Positions 11,683-22,859 of a DNA stretch of 64,000 bases are shown in pieces (position 1 is the stretch's first letter; each line of letters starts with the position of its first letter). The notes under the pieces were generated by a model. The model was given only the letters and a program-made list of their open reading frames with translations, did not search any database and was not told where the DNA came from. The position numbers and the translations under genes were made by a program. The DNA lies in NCBI GenBank assembly GCA_037013685.1, contig CM072888.1:1283034-1347033 (forward strand). Direction: 5' to 3'. The DNA is from Acridotheres tristis (taxonomy: Eukaryota; Chordata; Aves; Passeriformes; Sturnidae).

Positions 11683-13320
11683 TCACTTGAGCTTCCTGCC
11701 TTTCTTGACGCCGGCGCGAATGCCGGACAGCTCGCCGGCGTATCTGTGCAGCTCCCGGCGCACCTCGCGGACCTGGCCCTTGCGGCGGATCTTGGCTCGC
11801 CGGAATTTCTCCCGGTGCTTCACCCGGGGGTTGCGATCGATCTTCCTCCTTTTGGGCGTGAGCCCTTTGTTCTTGATCATCTGATAGGTCACCCCTCTCT
11901 TTTTGCTGGGATCCTCTCCTTCTGACACCGCTGCTTCTTCAAGCACATCTTGGTCTCCAGTTCTCTTCCTCTTGAGTGCCAGCTTCTCCTCCATCATCTT
12001 GTAGTATTTCAGGGCAGCCTCCTCATCCAGCTCCGACTCATCCGACGATTCAGCAGCAGCAGCCTGGCCATTAACAGGCACAGAGGCACGTTTTGGTTTG
12101 TTTTTCTTGCCATCCATGGTGAGAAACACTGAGAACTTGTTTTCCTTCCGTAGCTTCTCCTCCTTCTTGTCATAGTAGTTCCTGAGAAGCATGCGGACCT
12201 GTGGGGAAAGCCTCTGGTCTATAACAGCGAGGTCGTTGATGATGTTTCTGTAGGCCAGCAGCCGCTCGATGACCGGGTGACTGTGGACTGGCATCCTCTT
12301 GGCCTTCAAAACCAGATAGAAACTGATATTGGCACAGTAGTTCAGGTACAGATGATACTTGGTCTGCAAATAGCGACTGCCCTTGCCCTGGGGGATAGTG
12401 CCGTCTTTCACCATTTGCAGCAGTGGGTGCAGCTCATCCTTGATCTCCATGAGCTTCACCTCAAAGTCCTCCATCAGCTGCAGCAGCTCTGGGGACTCCT
12501 GCTTCAGCAGCTTCAGCTGCTCCTTCTTGGAAAGGGCCTGCAGATCCTTATCAATCTTCTGCCCCTTGCTATCCTGGGTTTTCTGCTGCTCAGCCAGGTA
12601 GCCCTGGATCATATCGAGACCATAATCGTCCTCCCCCAAATCCCGTACCAACCGTCTCTGAATGACTTGAGCCTCCTGCTCCTCTTCCTCCTCTTCAGCA
12701 TCGATTTCTTGCTGGCTCCGCTTGCCCTTGGCCTGGGCATCACTCCCATAGTCCGTGTCATAGTAGAGCTGCTTGCGCTGGCCCCAGGAGAGCTCATGGG
12801 GGAGCTTGGCCTCTGGATGGCGCTCCTCCAAGTCGCTTTCCATGGAAAGCTCCCCCTCTTCATCCTCCACATAATTTTCATCTTCCTCACCTTCTTCCTC
12901 TTCTCCATCCTCAACAGCATTTTCATCTTCCTCACCTTCTTCCTCTTCCCCATCCTCAACAGCATTTTCATCTTCCTCACCTTCTTCCTCTTCCCCATCC
13001 TCATCCTCCTCTGCGCTGTACTCCACAAAGGGATTCCGGTCCTGTATCTCGTCCTCCTCCTCATCCTCGTCCTCCTCCTCGCTGTCCTCGGGCAGCTGCA
13101 GACCCAGCACCTCCTCCTCCTCCTCTTCCTCGCTGTCGCCGGCCTCCTCGCCGCTGTCCAGGGTGGCCATCACGGCGCGGAACTGCTCCTCGTGGAAGCG
13201 CTCCACGTCGTCCGCCAGCTCCTCGGGGCCGGCGCGGGGCCCGGGCACGTCGGCGGCCTCATGGGCGGGCTCGGGGGACTCGGCCCGCGGCCGCAGGACG
13301 GTGCCGCGCCGGGTCCGCAT
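11683..13320 (-). CDS. UTP3: UTP3 (SAS10), small-subunit processome component
   Basis: A single uninterrupted 545-codon frame encodes UTP3/SAS10. This nucleolar component of the small-subunit processome is needed for early 18S pre-rRNA cleavage; the yeast homologue is also linked to silencing. The N-terminal half is strongly acidic (Glu/Asp runs from about residue 60 to 170). The Sas10/Utp3 core follows at about 280-365, with ...LLQLMEDFEVKLMEIKDEL... and ...YLQTKYHLYLNYCANISFY.... The basic C-terminal Sas10 domain is at 473-545, starting KKRGVTYQMIKNKGLTPKRR and ending GVKKGRKLK. The start codon at 13320 opens the CpG promoter, and the mammalian gene is also intronless. The protein is about 65 residues longer than the human one, largely through an acidic tandem repeat. 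It is head-to-head with JCHAIN, 4 kb apart, as in mammals. Confidence 0.97.
   Translation of the reverse strand: MRTRRGTVLRPRAESPEPAHEAADVPGPRAGPEELADDVERFHEEQFRAVMATLDSGEEAGDSEEEEEEEVLGLQLPEDSEEEDEDEEEDEIQDRNPFVEYSAEEDEDGEEEEGEEDENAVEDGEEEEGEEDENAVEDGEEEEGEEDENYVEDEEGELSMESDLEERHPEAKLPHELSWGQRKQLYYDTDYGSDAQAKGKRSQQEIDAEEEEEEQEAQVIQRRLVRDLGEDDYGLDMIQGYLAEQQKTQDSKGQKIDKDLQALSKKEQLKLLKQESPELLQLMEDFEVKLMEIKDELHPLLQMVKDGTIPQGKGSRYLQTKYHLYLNYCANISFYLVLKAKRMPVHSHPVIERLLAYRNIINDLAVIDQRLSPQVRMLLRNYYDKKEEKLRKENKFSVFLTMDGKKNKPKRASVPVNGQAAAAESSDESELDEEAALKYYKMMEEKLALKRKRTGDQDVLEEAAVSEGEDPSKKRGVTYQMIKNKGLTPKRRKIDRNPRVKHREKFRRAKIRRKGQVREVRRELHRYAGELSGIRAGVKKGRKLK
12875..13009 (-). repeat. UTP3: 45-bp tandem repeat within UTP3 coding sequence
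   Basis: Three 45-bp units lie at 12875-12919, 12920-12964 and 12965-13009. The first two differ by a single base over their length. The third matches for about 36 bp and then diverges. Each encodes a 15-residue acidic block of the type EDGEEEEGEEDENAV, so unit changes keep the frame. Confidence 0.9.
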
Positions 13321-13500
13321 GGCTGCAGCACCTCCACAGCCCCGGCCGCCCTTCTCCTTCCGCTGCGTCCCTTCCGCTCGCCCGCAGCCCTTCCTTCCTG
13401 TGCCGCGCCCCCGGGCCAGGGGATGTCCCGGGCAGCCCGCGGGGAGGAGCCTTTCTGCCGTGGCGGCTCTCTGCGGGCAGTGGTGCCACGTGGAACAAAA
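13321..13500 (-). promoter_or_regulatory. UTP3: UTP3 promoter, CpG-rich with paired ETS motifs
   Basis: This CpG-rich, TATA-less flank lies immediately upstream of the UTP3 start codon. Two CGGAAG ETS/GABP-type cores lie on the minus strand at 13357-13362 and 13371-13376, within 60 bp of the ATG. Such pairs are typical of nucleolar and ribosomal housekeeping promoters. The role is inferred from motif and position. Confidence 0.6.
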
Positions 13501-16500
13501 GACAAAAAGCCTTTTGTTTCGTCCTCAGGGTTTCTTCTTCCTCTATAAGTCCAGCCAGTGCAGCTGCTGTCTGTGCGGTCATCTTAGAGCAGCGAGGAAA
13601 AAAACAGCTGGAAAACACACCTGACACCTGTGCCCTTGTAACCAAAACCTGGTACTCAGTTCCCTACGACCAGATCCAACTCGGAGAGAAGCAGAAGTAT
13701 TTGCAAACCTCCCTGGACGCCTCCGAGGTTTAAATACAAACTCTTCAGAGCCTTTCCCGTCACGGAATCGCACTTTCACCGGCATACAGGCAGCTCCCGG
13801 CAAGAGCCAGCCCCGTTCCCGGGGGCTGCGGGGCAGCTTCAGCCTGCACAGCTCGGCAGCTGCTGCCTCAGCACCTCTGCACTCCTTCTATCCCCTTATG
13901 CCAAGACATCCCTGCGTCCCAGAAACGGAGCAATTCCCATTTTTTCAACACCTGGGGACTCCTCACTAGGAGGTCTTTTAATGCAGTCTGTACTTACTCG
14001 CATCTGCATTGTCATGCTATTTTTGTGGGTCTGTCAGCCATGACAGAGCAGCAGCCCAGCCTCCCAGCCTTCCCAAGGGAAAATGACATTAATTCTGAGC
14101 CACAGGGAAGCAGTCTGCTTTTCTGAGCTGCAGGCAGCCCTGCCACAAGAACAGAGTCATCACACACAGGAACCAGCGTAGTCCAAGCTGAGAAACCCAG
14201 AGCCTGATAAATGAGGCATGCACACGTCCCAATAAGAGCAGCTCTGCACGGGGGCTTTTTTCTCACCACACAACAGGTGCAGGTGTATTTATAAATGCTC
14301 CTGTATTTATAAATTTATTCCACCTTTTTGTGGGAAAAAACCCAGACCAAGCAGATATTCAAATTAGCTCAAACAGAATGGGGTGCACAGCTTTACTCAC
14401 TTTTTGGTGATTCATTTGGATTCTGATTGATCTGATGGCAAACAGGTCTCAGTTTTGACTTTCTGACACACTCACCCTCTTCACATGGTCACCTCCAGGT
14501 CAAAACTTTGTTGCATAGAGTTTTTGCCTCCGACCACTTTTCCAAATCCATCCCTGCCAGCTTTCAGCCATTGCCTCCCTGGATGCAGGACTGTAGAAGA
14601 AAGAGCAACAAGAGTAACTTTGGTCTGAAGACACATAGCATTCATTACGTTTGCTGCCTATACCTCAGTGGAAAACCTCACTTGATACTTGGCCACTAAA
14701 TACCACTGTCCTGGGGGACAAGGGGCAGCCTTGTCATCTGGCTGCTCAATCCTGCTGGATTTTTGTGTGAATCCATGCAGGGATATCTGCAGCCAGTTCC
14801 TGCCAGGTGAAAATTCCAGATAGCTTTTGCATCTGTGACTTAGAGAAACCCAGGCCTTTCTCATGTCCCTCACCTTGAGAGTTTCCACCTTAAGTGCCCT
14901 ATTTTTTTCAAGTCTGCCCTTTCAAAAATTAGCATACTAACTTCCACTTGGACTCTCTCGGATTTAAATAGAATTGACACGTCTCCCAACCCACAGTTAA
15001 TTCCCAAGAGCAGGAAACAATGTGTCTATTCGACTTAGTGAAAACATCAGCTACTTGTGGTGAAGCTGGAGATGATTTCAGCAGGAGTTAGTTGATCCAG
15101 TCAACCAGGAGCTGCTCAAGCCAAACCAATTTGCTGTAAGCATCGTGGAATCACTGCTACCAAGCCAACAATCATGTGCTGCTGCTGGTCTGTTTAGATG
15201 CACCATTCTGTTGGTTCCCAAGTGAGAAAGGAGGAGCAAAGAGCAGAGCAGGGCAGACTGCTCATGGATGGGCTGCTTTGTGCAGAGGCCCTGTGCCTCG
15301 GTGCTGTCCAACTCCCTCAGCACAACAATTTTACCTCACTTCACTCAGGCACCTCCCAGCTTCTGACCTGGAAAATCCTACTTCAGCATGTCCAAGGCTA
15401 ACTGGAAGCACAGGACATGAAGAGAGACTGAAACCAGAGGGCTAGTTCCAACTCTCAATTATTCCACCTCTAAACTCTGCCCTGCAGGGAGGTTGGGAGT
15501 CCAACTCCCCATGGAGCCCATTGCCAATGGCCTGCTCTCCCAGATAAAATTCCAGAATTCATCCAGTAAAACAGTGGTAATCCATAAAAATAACAGTCCA
15601 TAACATAAACCTTCCTCTCAAGAGCCTGTGATCTAGCTAGAAATCCCCAGAGACCTGCAGGTGGCTGAAGGGACTGAAAATAGCTCTGGTGTCATCATAT
15701 CCAGACCAAGGGGCTGTACACACTCGTGTAGATTTAGCAACCGAAATCCAGAGACGCTGAGCACCAGCAGCCAGGGAAAACCACCACGGTGAACAGAAAC
15801 ACACAGCTAGAATGCTGCTCTGTCTCTGCCCTGACAATTGAAAATCTTCTCCCTGCATCTTCCCACTGCCATATTTTTGTTAGTGCAGCTAGGCAAAACA
15901 GATCAGAGCCAGTGTCCCTTGCATGTTCTCTATCCTGGTGCTGGTATCCTCTCTTCTTGTATAATTCTAGAGAAATTCTTACAAAAAAGGGTGACCAAAA
16001 CAAGCAGTTCTTTTAGACAGACAGCCCTGTCAGCATTGGTGAACCTGGTTTATTTTTTATCTTCTGCCAAAAATGGGGCACAGGGAACATCTTGCCCCTC
16101 TCTCAGAGAGAGGGCTGCATAAACTCTTAGCAATGCTTTCTGGGATGGGGAAAGGAAACAACCCCGCATTTTTTGTCTGCTACAAGAACACAAGGTTTGT
16201 AAAGTGCTGTGGAAGAACCCAGTGCCCTGCAAGGAGCTGGCTGTGACCCATCGCCCCCCACAAAGTCCCACGCTCCCCTTGCACATGAGCACTGCTGATG
16301 TAACCTGAAAGCTCATTGCATCATGCAGCTGCGGGGTGAGGGGTTTGTGCTTGGGGAAAAAGCTCAGGGCACACAGCCAAGGACTTGGAACAGTTCTGGG
16401 CTTAGGGACCCAGCCAGCAGGGCCTGGGAAAAGGGAGGCATCCTGCAAGGTGACAGGAACAGGATGCTTGGCAGCATTGCCAAAAGAGTTCAGCCTCTTG

Positions 16501-17240
16501 AAGAAGCCTGGCAAGAGCAAACAGGCCCTTGCTAAGCTTGGGCTTTCCTTAAGAAGTGGCTTTTTCTGTGCAAGACACATGCAAATGCTACAGAGACAGC
16601 TCTGGCCATTATAAGGCTACATTTGCTGTTCAGAAATTACACAAATTATCCCAAGTCTAGGACCAGAAAAAAAAAAATCCCAGGCCCTCTCCAGTACCAC
16701 CCTCCTTCAGGAAAAGTCTGCATGCCCAACACCCCAGGGCTTTCCTGGCACCTGACTCGGGACCCCTCATAAGCCACAAGTCCCATTCACGAGAAGATGA
16801 ACTCCTCAATGCAGTGGGCAGAGCTGCAGTGGCTGCACCTCTTTCACCCCTGCTCTGACACCTTTTCTGCTTTTACTGCAGGCTCTCTGGGGGCAGGTTC
16901 AGCCCTTAATTCAGGTTTGCACACAGCTGGTCCAAACAGGATTTGATGCAGTTTTTTAATAGGACTCAAGGGATTTTAAAGTGTGATTTCTCAAAATTAG
17001 GAGCCAGAGCTGTGGCTCTCGGACCTTCTCACCTTCCACCAACCCTGATGGCACCAATCCCCTCAGGGCTGGGGTGGTTTTGCACATCCCTGTACTCAGC
17101 AGCTCTGGTGCCTGTTGGTGAAGAACAGAAAAAAGCACAGTACAAGTGCAACCCCCTGCTCCCCTCCGAAAGCCAGAGGTCTTGGTGCATTAACACACCT
17201 GGTTTCAGTCCTCAGCCACATTTTCCAGTACTGGCTGGGC
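13501..17240. other. UTP3-JCHAIN head-to-head intergenic interval
   Basis: This is non-coding sequence between two divergently transcribed genes. Nothing in either strand looks like a conserved exon. A 13-bp direct repeat, TGTATTTATAAAT, occurs at 14284-14296 and 14302-14314. The rest is unremarkable. B-cell control elements for JCHAIN may lie here but cannot be identified from sequence alone. Confidence 0.5.
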
Positions 17241-17242
17241 TG

Positions 17243-17327
17243 TTTATTTTAGGAAACCAATTTGCACACGCCCTTATAGGCAGAGTCAGGCTCCCCACTC
17301 ACATTCTTCAAAAGAAGGGAAGGCAAG
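17243..17327 (+). promoter_or_regulatory. JCHAIN: JCHAIN core promoter candidates
   Basis: Within 85 bp of the start codon there are, in order: TTTATTTTAG (17243-17252, 9 of 10 to the MEF2 consensus); an overlapping AGGAAA PU.1/ETS-type core (17251-17256); ATTTGCAC (17260-17267, 7 of 8 to the immunoglobulin octamer); and TTATAGG (17274-17280), a TATA-like element 48 bp before the ATG. Mouse J-chain transcription is known to use adjacent PU.1 (JB) and MEF2 (JC) sites. The arrangement here is therefore plausible, but binding is inferred. Confidence 0.5.
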
Positions 17328-20300
17328 ATGAAGAGCTCTTTGTTGCTGCGTGTTGCCTTGGCCATCTCCTTGGGGATCATCCTTGTGGCAGGTAGGTGAG
17401 CAATGAAGAGATGGAAAACTGGGATTAAGACATCCATGGCAGGTTTTGTGTCATTTAGCCTGAATTATTCTAACAGTCAGAGGTCAAACCTCAAAGCCTG
17501 CTCAAGCAGCCATGCTTCAGTGGTACTTGGACACCTCAGGGTGTTCTGCATCAGAGCAGTGGGGTTTTAATTGCAGCCTGGAGGATCAAGTGATGACTAG
17601 CTCCAAATTTAAGACTTGATAATTAGCCATTTTTTTATCAGGTTTCTGAAGCAATAAGCTGCAGTCCTATAGGGAGCTTACCTGCTGGATCTAAAGGCTT
17701 CCAAAATCTTCCTGGTGATCCTGCCATACAGCCAACTCATTCTGATTAAACTGTAGCTTATCATGTAACTCCACTGAAGTTCTTGGAAACTCTTGGTTCC
17801 AGCTGAGCTCAGCCTGTGCTCCCAGCACACTCCTCAGTGTGGCTCTCAGGTCTCCAGCCAGTCTGAATCCATGCAGCAGCTCGTGGTGGATCTGCTCTGC
17901 AGGATGCAATTGGTGCTCAGGAATAACCACCCCAACGGCACCAAGAGCTGCAGCCCTGCATTTCCTGCAGCTTTTGGAAGAGGGCATCTTATTGCTTACC
18001 CCAGACAATTCTCCTGGGTTTCACGGGCTATCAAAGGACAGTGCAGTGCTGGAAGGTGAGAAATTTTGTCCAAAACACAGCCACATAAGTACTGAGGAGG
18101 GAGAGAACAGTGTAGTGCAGTAACTCAGGCACCAGGAAATCCAACCTGGGGACATCTACAACAGCATTAGCAAATTTTGCATTTAAATACCGTCTCCCCA
18201 GGGGACTTCACTAGGTGATGCATGGAGATACTGCAGATAAAATCAAATTTTTTTAGCATTGTCATCTTAAATGAAAAATTGATGGAGTACCAGTAACTTG
18301 AACAGTGAAGCCAAAAGCATAACACAAAGAATTAAATCAGGGCAGTATTTTTAGAGCAGTCAAAAAAACCTGCATATGCATAAGATTGTGTTAATCTAAT
18401 TTTAGAATTAAAGCCTGCTCTGAGAGGTTTTGGGACAACCTGAAAGCCAATAGGATCTCACTTGAACATTGGCTTTGGATGAAGGGTTTGGAAAGAACTG
18501 CACACAGTGTTACGTGGAATGCAGCACAGAGAGCAGAGGAAGAGTTGTGTGATGGACAAAAAGCCAGAGACTTCCCTTGAGCCAAAAGAGAGGTCAAGAC
18601 AAGGAGCCAGGGACTAGAGAGGCTTTTCTGGGAGGTTTCTGCATCAGAGAGAAGAGCTGATGTGCCATGATGAGTTGGCAGAGAAGAAGCTTGGAGAAGA
18701 AGCTAGGAAAGTGATTTCCCTCCCAAGCTAGGAACTCCATAGAGAATCTTATCCAGCAGGTATACTGCTGCCAAGGGGCACAGAAACAGCACTTGTAACC
18801 AGCAGGTCAACTCTAGGGTCACTGAGGCATCATTTCACACAGTATTGGTACCTTTTCTACAGTCACTGTGCCTGTAACAATCTCAGAAAGGCTGGAATGG
18901 AAGCAGATGAGACCAGGATATTTATAGGTGAAGGAAGGACCAAAGCTTTTAAGTCCAAATAACTCCAAAATTTTTTATAGACATGACTAACCCTCCTTTG
19001 TCTGCCTGTTTCTTCTTTTCCTCTATGATTAAACTATGGGACAAGCAGAGCAGGCAAGTCCCCAGAACACGGAGATCCCTCTGAGCCCAAAACAAACTGA
19101 CCCCATATGACAAAAATCAATGGGTCTGGTACTTCTAAGGAGGCTGAAGGTGCTGTAGCAAGAATGATGCTGCAAAGTGATGGCTGTGAACTTGATTTCA
19201 GCAGAAATAGAAATACAGAGGGATGTAAAAACAACACATAAAAGCAAGGCTGGCTTCTTATGGGGGCAGAGAACCGAAGATCTGGGTTGGGGAAAACAAA
19301 GCAGCAAAGAAGGAACTATTTCAAATCCATCTGCTTGTAGTAAGGGAACATTGCACAACATCAGCAACAGCCCAAAAGCCTCTGAGTGACACCTGGCATG
19401 TTTTAGGCTGCTTTGACTCAGTTTCATATCGAGTAGCATGCCAGAAGCAGCAGTTTGGAGAGGTAAATCAGGACTGGAATTTTCCCTGCAAACCACAAGC
19501 ATCACCAGGGCCACCTGCTTTTCGCTGCCACATCAGGGGCTGCCTCCTTGCTGAGTCCTCCTGTGCTTTTTGGCAGCTGTTCCCCCAGGAACCTGAAGGA
19601 CAAGATACCCCACAAGGAAAACTGACACATCTGCCTCATTGGCAAAGTCAGAGACATTTCTTTAGAGATGGGACCCAGTCTGGGGTTTGGACTGCTGGAG
19701 TAGCCTTGGTGCATGACAGAGGGATTGCATAACCAGTTCCTAGTAAAAGAGCACTTGGGTCACCAGGTGTGGCTGGGACTTTCTTCCCGTTTTACCAGCA
19801 ATCCCTTCATGTTTGTCCTTCACCAGCCACAGTGTCCAGGTTTCTAATCTTGTCCTTCCCAGCCCCAGCACTCCTACATACAGCAGCACACTGAGCTGAG
19901 CAGGAAGACAGCTGAACTCATCTTTGCTAAGAGAATCACTTGTACCTGCTGCAACCTCAACTTTAATCCATCCAGGTGCCAGAATGGGGCATTCCTGGCA
20001 TTTTCATCCCGTGGGTATCTGCTAGAGCAGCTTTCAAGGATTCTGTTCTTGATTCTGGGATTGCCTATCCTGTGCTTGCAGGCTATCCAGTGAGCCCCAA
20101 AGATGAGGAGTACGTGCTGGTCAATAATAAGTGTCAGTGTGTAACAGTGACCTCCAAGTTTGTGCCCTCTGAAGAAAATCCCGATGAAGAAATCCTGGTG
20201 AGAAACATCCGCATCATGTAAGTGGCAGCTGAGAATTTCACAGCAATGCTGAGCAGGAGATGCAGTGTTGTACCAGTTTTCTCTGTATTGTTTCTCATGT

Positions 20301-21922
20301 CCAAGCACTGATGAAGTGAACAGCTTGTCACGTGGGCTGCTTTCTGTGGTATCCTGACTATTTCATTTTGCTAAGTGCTTTTCTGCCTCACATGAAGCTC
20401 TCTGGTGTTTGTCCCTTCAGACACAAAAAGCTTCTCCATGTTTTAGGCAGACCAGTACTAACTTAACAGAATAGGCTGGAGAGGTAGATAATGACCTGTC
20501 AAAAGTTGATCTAGCCTGAAAACAGATTGGGCCCGTGACACTGGATTGATTTCCTGACCTGACAGAAAGCCTGGGAAAATAGTTAATGCCTAAACTGTCT
20601 CCCATGAGACAGAGCTCAGTTCAAGAGCAAAACTGTCCTGCCCTCTCCACTCACACAAATCTACCAGAAGTGTGTGTGTCTCTGGGAAACAAGGACCAGC
20701 TCCAGCCCCAGAGCTGCAGAAGTACTGTAGAGCTCATGGCACAAGAACCACTAATTAAACATCTCTGTCCATCAGCCTCCCTGTCACCTTGCAAGTGGCC
20801 CTTACATCAGTTGCTGCAGTGCTCTCGGGGATGGTTGTTGCCTTTGAGGGTGCAGAGGATCAAGATCTCCTATTCCTGGGATTTGATTTGGAGAAGGGTC
20901 AGAATGAACAAAACCTGAAGAAGATGAGAGTTGAGAATTGCTCACAACAGAGCAGACTGTTTAATAAGCAGTTTTTATGAGAGTGACTCTGTTCCCACCT
21001 TTGCAGGGTCCCTCTGAAGGCTCGGGAGAACATCTCTGACCCCCTGTCCCCACTCAGGACCACTTTTCGCTATCGCATGAGTGACCTGTAAGTAGTTTTA
21101 TTTCCTAACTTCACTTTCCTAGACTTAACTCACAGCAGTTCTAAAAGATGCCTGAGGGCCAGATGTTCTCTTGGAACACCTAGAAAGGGCACAGCACTCT
21201 CCTGGCTCTACGTGCAGATGAGCAAGAAAGATTTGGGGTTGAACTGATGCCTGGAAAGGCTGAGCTGGAACAGAGACTAGGCAGAGCAAAAGGAATAAAA
21301 CAGGAAAATTTATTGAAAGTATTCACCTTGGGCAGTGCAAGAGCCTGGCCGGGGCTACACACAAATCAAATCCAAGATGGATCCCAGTCACGAGTTTTTA
21401 CACTTTTATAAGTTTTGGTTCATCTACATATTGGGGTTAATTATCCAACCACAGCCCCAGGCTAAGAAGTCTCAGCCCCCTGGCTTGCTCCCTTCCCTTA
21501 GCTGTTGTTCCTGCTTTTTGGGTAGTGGTGTCCTTGACTCTCTACCCCATAAAGAGAACTTACTAACATCTAATATGAAGTTTCTGTTCCTCACCAAGCA
21601 GCAGAGAATCTGAAAAATATAAAAGCTAAAACCCAAGGCATCATTTCCCCTCAAGGCATCACAGCAGGAGTATCTTTTCATCTAACTCCTCACACTTGTT
21701 CTACTTTCCATGTTTTCCAGCTGCAAAAACTGTGAACCCATGGAAATTGAGCTGGGTGGGGAGATCCACCAGGTCCAGCAGGGTAACTCGTGCGAGGAGC
21801 CGCAGACCTGCTACACCTATAACAGGAACGAGTGCTACACCTCCCCCGTGCCGCTGCTGTACTACGGGGAGGTGAGGCACGTCCCAGCAGCTCTGACTCC
21901 CGACTCCTGCTTCGCACAGTAG
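17328..21922 (+). CDS. JCHAIN: JCHAIN, immunoglobulin joining chain
   Basis: Four coding exons, 17328-17391, 20082-20217, 21007-21087 and 21721-21922, give 160 residues, against 159 in human. The J chain disulfide-links IgM pentamers and dimeric IgA in plasma cells and is needed for binding to the polymeric Ig receptor. Exon 1 is a signal peptide (MKSSLLLRVALAISLG...). All eight cysteines of the family are present: C39 and C41 (KCQC), C95 and C98 (CKNC), and four more in exon 4 in SCEE, TCYTY, ECYTS and DSCFAQ. The N-glycosylation site NIS is at residue 75 within RENISDP. All junctions are GT-AG with consistent phases. The 3' UTR is about 0.9 kb. The C-terminus ends FAQ. The last intron holds an antisense LTR. 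Confidence 0.97.
21200..21695 (-). mobile_element. Solo LTR-like element, antisense in JCHAIN intron 3
   Basis: On the minus strand this block has LTR architecture in the right order. There is a roughly 285-bp U3-like segment, a TATA box (TATAAAAGTG, 21401-21410), then about 90 bp later AATAAA (21309-21314), followed by a pyrimidine-rich U5-like tail. Total length is about 500 bp, typical of avian endogenous-retrovirus solo LTRs. No internal gag, pol or env sequence is present. The exact TG/CA ends and target-site duplication could not be fixed by eye, so the borders are approximate. The family is not assigned. Confidence 0.55.
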
Positions 21923-22827
21923 CGCTGCTCTCTGCTGTGCCTGAGCCCTGCAGCGCCCCCGTTCCTATCCAAACATACTTAGAGCAGCACAGGACCTGGA
22001 TGACAGCACCCAAATGCCACCTCCTACAGTAACCCAACCTGTCTCTTCCCATTTGCAACCTCAGACTCGTGCCATCTCCCAGGAGCAGCTCCTGGCTGTC
22101 CATGTCCCTTCTCACGTCCCTGGCAATGCCATGCCGTGTCTCAGACCATAGGGAGCAGATCCCCAGCAGATCTAAGGCAGTCATTCCCCCAAGTCCAGGG
22201 AACTACCCTGATTTCCAGCTCTGGGGAAGCTGTTCTTTGCAGTCTCCTGCATGTCTCCCCAGCAAGGCTGCCACAGACATCAGGAGTGTCTGTGCCCTTC
22301 CCTCCCTGAGCAATCTAAAGTGACCTCTGCACAATCTTCATACAAAGCCTTTGATGACATTAGCAGCATTTATGCCCTTAGAAGAGAGTTGTAAAACCAC
22401 AGCTATGAGAAAAGAGGGGAGACGCTTCCAGCACTTGGACATCTGCAAGCTTCCAGCAAGTTCTCCCAGATACAGAGAAGATCAAAAGACTCCTCTACCC
22501 TGAAGTGTTTTGCAAAGGTGCCAAGCCCTCAGCTGTGCCAGGAATACTCAACTCTTCTGGGAGATGTTGGACATTTCACTTTCCCTACTGCTTCACTGAT
22601 ATTGCTGCCTTCCTCCACCCCTGCTCTTGGTTCAAGTGGTGAAAAAAAAAAAAATCAAGTTGGCTCAAATTTCTTTTCTTGTTCCTCATCCCACATTTAA
22701 AACCTCAGAAAATTCTATGAAGGCAATATAAACTGCTAGAGCAGACCCTAATTCATGGTTCAGAATTGGAGATATGAAACAGCAAAAACCTTATTCCCAC
22801 AATTGTAGTTTTTTTAGTGAAATATTC

Positions 22828-22833
22828 AATAAA
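22828..22833 (+). promoter_or_regulatory. JCHAIN: JCHAIN polyadenylation signal
   Basis: AATAAA lies 906 bases after the JCHAIN stop codon and is followed within 30 bases by a GT-rich stretch (TCTGTGTGTT). It is the first canonical hexamer in the 3' UTR, so the transcript probably ends near 22855. Confidence 0.8.
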
Positions 22834-22859
22834 CTTTTTTCTGCATCAGTCTGTGTGTT

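Noticed and set aside
12277..13548. Plus-strand frame of 423 codons, Leu-rich and membrane-like
   Set aside because: It is the antisense shadow of UTP3. Acidic GAG/GAA codons read backwards as Leu/Phe/Ser codons, giving a false hydrophobic protein.
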